Shown: one piece after another, positions 22,441-32,100 of the stretch | Layout: every line of letters begins with the position of its first letter | How positions within the stretch are numbered: the first letter of the stretch is position 1 | Assembly: GCA_018894105.1 (NCBI GenBank) | Contig: CM032128.1 | Span: 15,667,001-15,731,000 of the forward strand | DNA length: 64,000 nucleotides | Reading direction: 5' to 3' | Source of the DNA: Jacaranda mimosifolia | Taxonomy: Eukaryota; Streptophyta; Magnoliopsida; Lamiales; Bignoniaceae | Notes under the pieces: model-generated | What the model saw: the letters and a program-made list of their open reading frames with translations, nothing else | What the model was told of the DNA's origin: nothing | Database searches by the model: none | Position numbers and translations under genes: made by a program

Positions 22441-23010
22441 TTATTTAGTATCTGGATGTATTTGTTTTAAAATACCTCCATAACCAATATCAGAAGCATC
22501 AGTTTCTATAATCTTCATCCAATTTGGATTAGCAAGCATAAGACAAGGAAGATTATTAACCTTTTCTTTTATTCTCTTAATAGCTTCAGTATACTGTTCA
22601 GACCAAGGTATAGTAACCCTTTTCAATATATCATATAAAATAGCAGTATCTTCTGCTAAATTTTTATAATAAGCAGAAATATAATTCAAACTTCCTAAAA
22701 ATCTTTGTAATTGAGTTTTATCAGTAATTCTATCAGGGAATTTAGAAGCAAATTCTATACTTCTATTAATAGGAATTATTTTTCCTTTTTCTATATTATG
22801 ACCAAGAAATCTAACTTTTGTATGGAAAATATTCATTTTTGTTCTAGATATAACAAGACCATTTTGAATAATAATTTTCTTGAAAATATCAAGATGTTTA
22901 AAATGCATTTCAATAGTTTTAGAAAAAACTAGTATATCATCAATATGTACTATAATAAATGAACTATATGGTATGAATATATCGTTCATAATTTTTTAAA
23001 ATTCTAAAGG
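22441..23010 (-). pseudogene. caulimovirid RT C-terminal part and RNase H start (upper redundant copy)
   Basis: The open frame 22,989-22,441 starts inside RT. It shows the catalytic HIDDILVFSK block, the RFLGSLNYISAYYKNLAED block and the RNase H opening ETDASDIGYGGILKQ. These are hallmark caulimovirid Pol blocks. An in-frame stop at 22,441 cuts RNase H soon after its first catalytic block. The N-terminal half of RT is absent at this end because the insert begins here; it is present at the other end of the element. Confidence 0.9.
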
Positions 23011-23511
23011 CATATAAAATTACATATATAATTATTTATAACATATATATACATAACCCCCCGACCCCTCGGATCTGGTAGGCCAGATCCGATTGGCCCT
23101 TTCCCCACCTTCCCCGACAACCTGCTGCCATGGCCGACTGAAGCCAAGTTTTTTTTTTTTTTTAATATGATGGTCGCCGGTGGCCGCTAGCCAGATCTGG
23201 TTGGCGTGGGTGTCATGGCAGCCTTTATATATACATATATATATATATTATAATACTATATTATATAATATTGGAAAATATATTATAATATATATAATAT
23301 GTTGTATATATATGTATATAAATGTATAAATAATTATATATATTTTTTATAAATATTAAGTACTATTAAATCTGGACCGTTCATTTAAACAAAAAGATCC
23401 AACGGTTGATATACTAAGGGCATAATAGTCATCTTATCTATAAAAAATCACAACCACTCGTATTTTTGGGTGCGTGCACTCCACTTATGGTCTTGGGGGA
23501 ATTTTTCACTC
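23011..23511. other. interior of the Mutator-like element, right of the virus
   Basis: AT-rich, with TA-repeat-like DNA at 23,220-23,345 and a GC-rich island at 23,055-23,220 containing an imperfect palindrome around 'ggtaggccagatccgattgg'. No coding sequence was recognised. Confidence 0.5.
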
Positions 23512-23610
23512 ATTTTTAAAAACACAAGGCGATATTTCAGCATTTTTTTTCTCACAGGGGAATAAACCACCAAAATCGTTTTATCGAGAGGGCTAAAAAT
23601 AAAATTTCCC

Positions 23611-23620
23611 TTTGATAATT
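23611..23620 (+). repeat. target-site duplication, right copy
   Basis: 'tttgataatt', identical to 14,607-14,616 and directly abutting the right inverted arm. Confidence 0.75.
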
Positions 23621-24502
23621 CATAGAAGTTGTTACTCATTCTCATAAGGAATGGGTAAATTATAAACTTTTTTATGCAAATTACAACATTTAAAAGTTAA
23701 TCTTAGTTGTTAAGAATTTTTTTTTAAAACATTTTTTAATGTAAATTATTTAAAGAGTTATATATATAAATTCTATGTTGTTAAGAAAAAAAATTATTCA
23801 ATTATTGAAATAGCCACTATTAATGTATTAATTCAACTGAAAATAAAGTCGTTACATTTATATAAATAAAAAATAATTATATATGAAAAGTCAGTTGCTT
23901 GTTGCACATAATGTAGTAATCAACTATTTTGTTTAGATAAATATTATATTTTTATGAAATAAAAATATACTATTAAACTAAAAAAAGTCAACATATATAA
24001 CTTTTCATCAGAAAAAATTAAGCTTAATATTTTTTAGGCTCACATTTATTAAACTAGCATGCGTCTGGCGTGATGCGCTACAAATAGTTTTATTGCCAAA
24101 ATAATTTATTTTATAATAATATTTATTTTATTTTATGTGATTAAAAATAAATTTTAATTCTTTTTAATGTTTAAAGAAAGAAATTAATCTATTGCTAATT
24201 AACTAAAATAATGTGAATATTTCTTTTGAAGATATTACGTTTGAAGATAATTTATAGTTAAATAAGTTGTAGAAAATTATACATAAATTTTTTAAATGAT
24301 AAAATTTTATAAAATAAATTAAAGAATTAAGAAAATAAAAATAAAGTAGAACACTTTTACTCAGTATGCTTTTTAAATTAATATTTATGTATATTTATAT
24401 GTATTTTAATATGATAAATAGACAAATAATTTTTAAAAAATATGTAAAGCTGTTTTGGTATAATTATTAATAATGTGGAAGTCACAGTTATAATTTCATG
24501 AC
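23621..24502. other. AT-rich intergenic DNA
   Basis: No gene or clear repeat. A single GC-rich patch 'gcatgcgtctggcgtgatgc' lies near 24,058 without a visible partner. Confidence 0.5.
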
Positions 24503-25760
24503 TGTCATGCCTCAAAATCAGACCACACAATCTAGTCTCGAAGCGTATCCCAAATAAATCATCAATGCAAAATTATGACCTTAAATAAATGAACCCCAAA
24601 CATTTAAAATAAACTAAACAAACCCTACAACTTAGAAAAATTTGAAATAACTAATACTTTATCTTTAACAAGAAGTCTATTAAAAGAAAAACTAATTGTC
24701 AAAAGAGTGATAATGCTAATAATTATTGCGAAGCCCTCATTTGAAGAACCTTTAGCTCTATTCCTCATTCAAAGCAATTCCACAACCTAATCATGGTTAG
24801 ATTCTAAGTCTGCTAGAAGAAAATTGAAAATACAAAGAGTATAGGTGAAGGACTCAATGAATGCCTATGTGCGTGAAACATATGTTCATAAAATATTTTG
24901 GTTAGAGTTAATAAAACACCGGATAATGGAAGAAATTGTGCGGACAATATATAAAATTTCAAGAGAAACAAGCAAATGGCAATTGATCGATAGACATTGA
25001 TAAACAAAAAATAGAATAGATAACAAGTAATGATTTTGACATTTAAATATCGACGATCAATCCAATAGTTGCTAAAGCTAGCCAACTTTATGATTTCCAC
25101 CATAATAATTCTTATCGCTTCGGGTAAGGTGCGATCTTACCAAACAATGCTCAAGCTTAAGTCCTCGAGAAATCTTACAGCTTGTCTCAATCACAAACAG
25201 ATTCTATTGTGCACTGGGAGAGATTGGGCCTTAGGGGCTTAAGATACAATTGGTAAGCCCACTGCCACCTAGTTAAATATCTAACATACTCAGATCAATT
25301 CGGATCCAACTAACAGTAACAGTTCACTCACAGGTATTGATCATCGCATTTAGTTATCAGTTCAAAAATATATTTTTGCATATATCGAGCTTAAAAATGG
25401 AACATTCTTGCAAAAATCATTTTACTATAATGAAAAATTTTGTATGGAGCAGAATGTGCCCTTTTCTAAAAATATATCAAAAGTTTTAAACAGAAAAAGA
25501 AAGATTCTTATATGACCGTTAATAGAAAGGAAAATTTAATTTTTGGTGTGTTGTGGAATATCTTTTCTCTAATACATTGAAAAGTGGGGAAAAATAATAT
25601 CATTTGCTTTATATAAAACATATATCCTTTTGGATTTTGACAAAACATACCATATGATTATACATATGAGGTTTAGGGTACTCACGGTGCTTATCAATAG
25701 AATTAAGGATCAAGCCTGACATTTTAATTTTCAAAACACCGATTGATACAAAAGTAATAT
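24503..25760 (-). repeat. possible truncated gypsy LTR
   Basis: The lower edge reads 'tgtcatgcctcaaaatc', i.e. '...ggcatgaca' on the minus strand, a common 3' end of gypsy LTRs. The interior near 25,200-25,300 has the 'gggcctt..ggggctta' style of such LTRs. No opposite end, primer site or second copy was found, so this is tentative. The short ORF at 24,813-25,103 is not supported. Confidence 0.35.
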
Positions 25761-26036
25761 TCAACCCAATTAACATTTCAATTTGACCATAAAATCCAAT
25801 TTAAATCCGTCCAACAAAATCAAGGCAGCAATCCATGAAAATCTACAACCAAATACTAACAGGAAGTTTATGTAACATTAGCGTGAAGCAGGAGAAACTT
25901 AATAGACTAATCATTGTACTATATATAAATATATTTCTATCATATTTAAATATTTTATTGGTGAGTTAATATATATATATATATATATCTTATTAGCCTA
26001 GTATATATATATATATATTCACAAAACTAATCAAGA

Positions 26037-26284
26037 ATTTTTCTTTCCGCACATATTTTGGTAACTTGCTCATGACTTTGTTTCCAAATATTCGAGTGGC
26101 TTGGTTCTTATGACATTAGAAATCCAAGATAGAGTACTAAAACTTTCATGTTGCTGTTGCATTTTTCTTTCCGCCCATATTTTGGTAACTTGCTCATAAC
26201 TTTGTTTCCAAATATTCGATTGGCTTGGTTCTTATGACATTAGAAATCCAAGATAGAGTACTAAAACTTTTATGTTGTTGTTGC
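26037..26284 (+). repeat. 124-bp direct tandem duplication (two copies)
   Basis: 26,037-26,160 and 26,161-26,284 are nearly identical, each starting 'atttttctttccgc' and ending 'atgttg(c/t)tgttgc', with only a few base differences. No coding content. Confidence 0.93.
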
Positions 26285-26771
26285 AAGCAGATAAACTAAT
26301 ATAAGTGTGTAAAGTCATGTTCAAGAGGCAACAATAGTGGAGAAAAAGAACAATTTTAGTTTTCACAAAATCTCCAATATGGCACCTTATTGTATTTTGG
26401 CTATAACTTTTTCTACATGCCTCAAATAAAGGTGATTCAAAATCCTACAGAAACCTTAAAAATAGATTTATAATACATTTGCTGGGACCTTTTCCAAATT
26501 CATTTGAAAAGTAAGAGAAAAACACATCACAATATTCTTTTTATGTAAAACAAATGGACAATTTTTGGAAAAAGATTTCTATACATAGCATATCATTATA
26601 TTTCATAAATAAAATAAAATAAATCAAATTAAAAGTTTAGATTTGAAATTTTTCCATAAGTTTAAGACTTACGTATCAAACACTGCAAAATTATTCAATT
26701 ATCGAATTTTAAACTCTTTTATGAAGAGACTGATGCTTTGATATTCCACAAAAAATAGGTATATCATCCTT
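26285..26771. other. intergenic DNA
   Basis: AT-rich; no gene or repeat recognised. Confidence 0.5.
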
Positions 26772-27565
26772 ATGGCTGTAAATAGATATACGAAAATTTG
26801 TTTACCATTCGTATTCGTATCTGTTTATACAAAATTTATTCGCATCCGTTTAAAGCGAATATTATCCGCATTCAATTAGTAGATATCCGAATATAAATGG
26901 ATATGAATATGGTAAATGTGTATCCGATCCGAATATATATTTATTAAATAATATATTATTTATATTTTGTAATAAAAATCTCATAATCCATATATGTATA
27001 TATGTATATTATAATTGAAGAATTGGGAAGAAAAAAGAATAAATTTGAAAAATTATTGTAATATAGAGAAAAAAATTGAAGAATAAAATTAATCAACATA
27101 ATTATTGTTGGTTGACTTTATAATTAATATACTTAAATGCCATTATTATTATTAATAAGTACTAATAATCCATTATAAAGTCAATTATTAATTAGAAATT
27201 ATGCTATTTATTTGATTGCTTTCGTTTTAATGAAATTATATAATTCATTCTATTAATTAAAATATTTATTTGTTATAGGTTCATAAATTCATGTATTTGG
27301 ATATTCACAAATGAATATCTAAATAATTATTATCGAATATGAATATAAAATAATAGTTTGAATACGAATAAGTTTAATAAAATATGAATGTATTTGAATA
27401 ATTATAATCGAATACGGATATATCCGAATCTGACCGATATCCGATGTATACGAATTTGGATATCATTTTGAAATATCCATCAAATCTGTATCCGTATTCG
27501 AATATTCGAAAAGTTAAATGGATACGAATATGAAAATAGTGTATCCGATCCGTTTACAGCCTTAG
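26772..27565. mobile_element. hAT-type MITE with 8-bp target duplication
   Basis: The left end 'atggctgtaaatag' and the right end read inward, 'ctaaggctgtaaacgg', are terminal inverted repeats. The element is filled with 'atccgaat' and 'cgaatatg' motifs in both orientations. The octamer 'tcatcctt' flanks it exactly at 26,764-26,771 and 27,566-27,573. An 8-bp duplication and 'ggctgtaaac' ends are typical of non-autonomous hAT elements. Length is 794 bp; no transposase. Confidence 0.85.
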
Positions 27566-27573
27566 TCATCCTT

Positions 27574-28500
27574 CTTAAAATAACTGGTTAAGATGTAAGT
27601 TTTTTTAAATAAATTATAATATATAAAAGATGATTTTGGTTACTAATGCTTTTTTACTTGTGAAATATATTGAATATAAATTATTTAAAAATTATATATA
27701 TTTAAAATTTTAAGTTGTTGAGTAGATAATTATTTAATTAAAATACAAAATATTCATAAAATATATACTTCAAATGAAAATAAAGTTATTATATATTTTA
27801 AATACGAAAAGATTATTAGATAAGAAAAACTAATTTATTTTTTCAACATAACTTAGACTATCAACTACTCTGTTTAGATAAATTTTAAATTGCTTGAAAT
27901 AAAAAAGTATAGTTAAATCAAAAAAATAAAAGTACCTAACATTTGTTGATGAAAAATTAATCTGAATATTTTTGCTTAATTAAATTATTCAACTTTTAAC
28001 ATACCCTTAATGTAATAATTTTTTGTCATATCAAGACATGAAAAATTATTTTTAATCATTGAAATTATCAAATTATAAATTATTAAATATGAAAAATGCA
28101 CATATTATATAAGAGAGTATTTTATTTAGTGATATATTTTAAATTTCTAATTACATACATGAATATTTATTAATAATATATATATATATATACAGTTTTT
28201 CATTTATTATGGAGAAATGAAATACTTTTTATAAAAACCTTATAAATGTAGAGTAAATATTCAATCAATTGAAATATACATACCTAATATAATATGAGAT
28301 ATGTTATTGTTTTAATATACTATATATATATATTATCATCATTATAAAAATGACATATAATAACATAAACATTTGATTTGACACACTAATCAATAAAAAC
28401 TCATGCGATCACATTTTTTCAAAAATAAAATTAAATATAATTTATTCTCGATATATTCTTCAACTCAACTACCAAAACATACTTGGTCAAAATATTCTAG
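27574..28500. other. AT-rich intergenic DNA
   Basis: No gene recognised. Short (TA)n runs near 28,172 and 28,320. Confidence 0.5.
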
Positions 28501-29129
28501 CAAGCATAACATTCCTTGCGGTGGATTGCAGCAGTAAAGGGGTAAAGCAATTAAACAGGTTCAGCATTTAGTTGATGAGGCCAAAGGAAAAAAGATAAAG
28601 CATGACATGATTCATGATGATGGCTCTTTTATAGTCCGTCCATTTCTCATCTCATAAATCAAAGGTTGCCTCCCATTTTCATCACATATACAGAGAACAA
28701 AATCTTGGAATTATTGTGGAAGATCTTCAAAAGAACATATGATTTAAACAAAAAAAAAAAAAAAAAAAACACTACACCTGGGTTTTTGAAAATCTCCTAA
28801 ACTTTTTGACAAAACAAGAAGTGGAAAAACCACACAAGAAACATCCGTACATATGTAGAATCCAGATAAAGAAAATGTTTAAGTAGATAGTGTATTTAGC
28901 TCTGATAAAGAGAAGATCACTAACAATAGCTCCCAGAAAAAGGAAGGTAGGTCTCCTCCAGAAAATCAGCTAAAATCATCATTACAAGAAACCATCGTAT
29001 TATACTTGTGAGTTAAGTTGAAAAATGGCCCTAATGCATATTATCAATTAAATCACTTGACTTGTAGATACTATTAACAATATTGTACAAGAGCTCTTCT
29101 AAGACACATACCTCAAAACAATATGTCAA
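28501..29129 (-). other. 3' flank of the SMXL gene
   Basis: Probably holds the 3' UTR in the part next to 29,130. Less AT-rich than the DNA farther left. An A-run of about 20 lies at 28,750-28,769. The polyadenylation site could not be fixed. Confidence 0.45.
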
Positions 29130-32100
29130 TCAATTCACATTAATCCTTGCTGGAAGGGACACTCCAGAAGCCTGCGCTTCGACAACAAGGCCATCACAGG
29201 GAACTAATTTCATTACAATATCCGAACTAGTAACACTGCACCTTTGATGCATTTCCTCTATGCTCAAGCAGAGAACCTGTTCGATCCAATCCTCCAATGC
29301 ATTCTTTCTGTCTGTCACCCAAACAGCTGCAAGTATTTGAATCATTACTTGTCGATCAATTTCTAGCAAAACTGTGGATCCAACTACTCTTTTCAGTCGC
29401 ACATCTATCTGCTTCAATATTTTCTCAGTAAGAGAATCAAAATCGAATGGTTTGAAGACTACATTTTCATCAACATGCTCAAGCAACTCTTCCAACCACA
29501 CTTGCGAATTTTCTGAGCTATCATTAGCATCATCACTTTTATCAACATCACTGCCCTCTTCCATATCCTCCAGAGGTAAGTTTAAGTCAATACTGCATCT
29601 GTACAATCCACAAGCACGTTTTGACATCTCAGCCTTGTTGGAGTCTTTATTGGTCAATTTCCTTTTATTCACTGAGCATTGAGTAGAGATCATTTTACTA
29701 CTTGGAGTAACTGAAACACTTGTATTATTCTTCCTGCTGCAAATTCCATCAGATCCTACTAGAATTTGCATTTGAAATTTTTTTGCCTCTAATATATTTT
29801 CTTCTGGAAACTCAGATGCCACTTTGTCAAAAAGCAGATGTTTGCTGGCCCTTTCGACACTTGATGCAAGGACAAATACATTATTGTTGATGTTGATGTC
29901 CCTACCATGGGAATCTGGAAATTTACCTGTTTTGACTGCTTGATATAAACTATTTCGAACAAAGAAATCTGCCTTTTCTACATTTTCAAGGAGCACGACA
30001 GAACGAGGATGCTTGCTCAGCTCTTCGGCAAGGTAATCAACTAACAGTTTCCTCCCAGACTTCATGCTTTGATACTTCAAGGTATAACGATCAAAAATTG
30101 AGTCAAAGGGGTTAATCACATCCTCAGAGTTCAGATCCAAAGATAGTAAGTCTTCCTTTCTGCCAAATACTATCTCAGCAACCGAGGCAGCTATTTTTCT
30201 CTTCCCCACTTTATCAGGTCCCAGAAAGCTGAGCCAAACATTTCCCTTGTCTGAGCAGTGATACCTTCCATTTCCATTTCTGCAACGTGACACAGCTAGA
30301 CTAATAGTTTGAATGGCATCCATCTGCCAGCAAACCTTTTCAGCCAGTACTTTCCATTGGTGTTCAAGTTCTTTATGCATCTGTTTTTCATGATGATTAG
30401 AACAAAATGAAGATTGAGAAACTAGACTAAGGGAATTCTGATGGCTTCTGGATGATTCAGAGTTCTGAATGTCATTGTAATGCTCTTCCAAGTTGGGTTT
30501 CCTTCTGTACTGCTCAGCAGAATCATAAAGTGTTCCAAGCCTCAAATCTGTGGTCACTGGAAAGACAGAGGGTAAAGACGTACAAGAAACAGGCGGGCTC
30601 ATCTTCTGCTGAGAAGCAGAGGAGTTCCGAAGGTCATTCCGCTCCAAACTTTGCACTGGTATTTCAGCTCGTGCATTTACACCAGCACTCAAAACAGGTT
30701 TAAGAATTGGATAGCTCTTTTGCATGTCCGAAGGCATGCAAGGACTTAAATCAGTGGTTCTGCTTCCATTTAATAATGAAGCCACACCAGCAGGGTCTTC
30801 CCAAATAGGGACATTCTGAGAAGATGGAAAACTAGAAGCACATGGCTTGGGTAGAGTAGCATCCTCTTGAGATGTCCAAGAGCAATGAAGCCTCTGGCAG
30901 ATGTCACTCCATTTCCTCTGCAATGCCATAACTCTGGCGTCCAATACAGTTTTGTCTTCTTTGGCCTGCACTGAAATGATGGATGACATGCTTACAAACA
31001 TCTCCTAGCAACTCAAACAACATAGTTTTGAGTCATATATATGACTTAGTTGAGCTCAAAAAGCAAGTTAGAATTTGAAGGAGTGACAAACCTCCATCGT
31101 GTGGGATCTCTTGCTTGTTTCACATTCAGTATCTTTCAGCCAAGAAGATAGATTTACCAACTGTTTATCAGCAACTGAATCACTTGATACTCCCTTCAGA
31201 ATAGCAGAAACTTCTTGCTCACACTTTTCTTTGCACAAGTTGCAGAATCTTAAGGATTGAGTTGCATTGGTGGATAGACTCTCACGCTCAGATGGTATAG
31301 AGAAGAACCCACCGAATGGAACAAATGACCTCATCAAGCTGCAAGTATATGAGCATGCAACTGTGAAAAAATTGAAGGAAAACTCAGAAGCCAAAATGTA
31401 CATTTGATGCATGACGTCGAATAAACATATTATAGACAGAAACAAGCAAAATAATGCATATACGCAGTGTATAGGATATTTGAAGTTGGACAGATTATAT
31501 GAGAGTTGAAAGTAAATGAAGTCCACTTCCTAAATTTATCCAGATTGAATATTCAAAACTGAGAAAATATGACATGGTCATATTTCTCTGAAAGTAAGAA
31601 GAAACATGGCAAAGGCAATCTCATCATTTGCTAATGGATTAGGAGCAGTACAAAAGATGGAGAAAAATTTCGTGAAAAAGCATGTCGGTCAAAAATTGTC
31701 AAAGATTAAATTCCAGTTGAACTTGAACAAGTTTTCTGGACTTGACCTAGAAAATCACTCATTATCTAACACCATTTAACATTTGAGCATAAGATACAAA
31801 CAAGTCATTTTGAAGAAAATTTATATGCTTCCAGCAAGAATTTTAGCTTTAAAAACAATCACGTTGTCCCAAGAATTAGAGAAGAAACCAGATGAAATTT
31901 GAAGGGTATCAATTGTATCAAGTCGTGTAATTGCAGTAATCTGAAAACATTTTAATGATGTAAACATAATACATCAGGTTGTTCTCTTTCGATTTTAAGT
32001 AAGACTGCTTCAAAGGGCCAGTGATAATTGATTCAACAAAACCCTGAGTTTACACTTCAAATACAGAATAATTGACCAACAAAATGTTCTAATATGTACT

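Larger units (their letters stand above)
14831..23010 (-). mobile_element. endogenous pararetrovirus (Caulimoviridae), full-length, permuted, terminally redundant
   Basis: On the minus strand the order is RT tail, RNase H, downstream ORF, promoter and leader, tRNA-Met primer site, movement protein, coat protein with zinc knuckle, protease, RT. There are no LTRs and no integrase, which with the movement protein separates it from retrotransposons. 14,831-15,411 and 22,425-23,010 are near-identical direct repeats, offset by about 7,594 bases. So the insert is one genome unit of about 7.6 kb plus about 0.58 kb of overlap, as expected if a circular or concatemeric viral DNA integrated. All frames carry stops or shifts. 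The separate MP, CP and Pol ORFs recall the multi-ORF caulimovirid genera; genus is not resolved. Confidence 0.9.
14617..23610. mobile_element. Mutator-like inverted-repeat element enclosing a pararetrovirus
   Basis: The decamer 'tttgataatt' occurs exactly at 14,607-14,616 and at 23,611-23,620, flanking two inverted arms of about 100 bases (14,617-14,712 and 23,512-23,610). Both arms start GGG when read inward. They share blocks such as 'gtttacccc..tgtg' followed by an A-run and then 'tgtttttaaaa'. A 9-11-bp target duplication with long terminal inverted repeats is the signature of Mutator-like elements. Without the viral insert the element is only about 0.8 kb (14,617-14,830 plus 23,011-23,610) and encodes no transposase, so it would be non-autonomous. 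Confidence 0.72.

Noticed and set aside
14831..23010. Reading the viral block as an LTR retrotransposon
   Set aside because: The end repeats are RT/RNase H coding sequence, not LTRs; there is a 30K-type movement protein and no integrase.
23055..23220. GC-rich island considered as an exon
   Set aside because: No open frame or splice context; it lies within the inverted-repeat element.
24813..25103. 96-codon minus-strand ORF with hydrophobic stretches
   Set aside because: AT-rich chance frame in a probable LTR fragment; no family recognised.
28750..28769. A-run considered as the tail of a LINE or SINE
   Set aside because: No endonuclease or RT coding, no RNA polymerase III promoter boxes and no target duplication seen nearby.
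29374..30703. Plus-strand open frames opposite SMXL exon 3
   Set aside because: They are shadows of the real minus-strand exon; no domain or codon pattern of their own.
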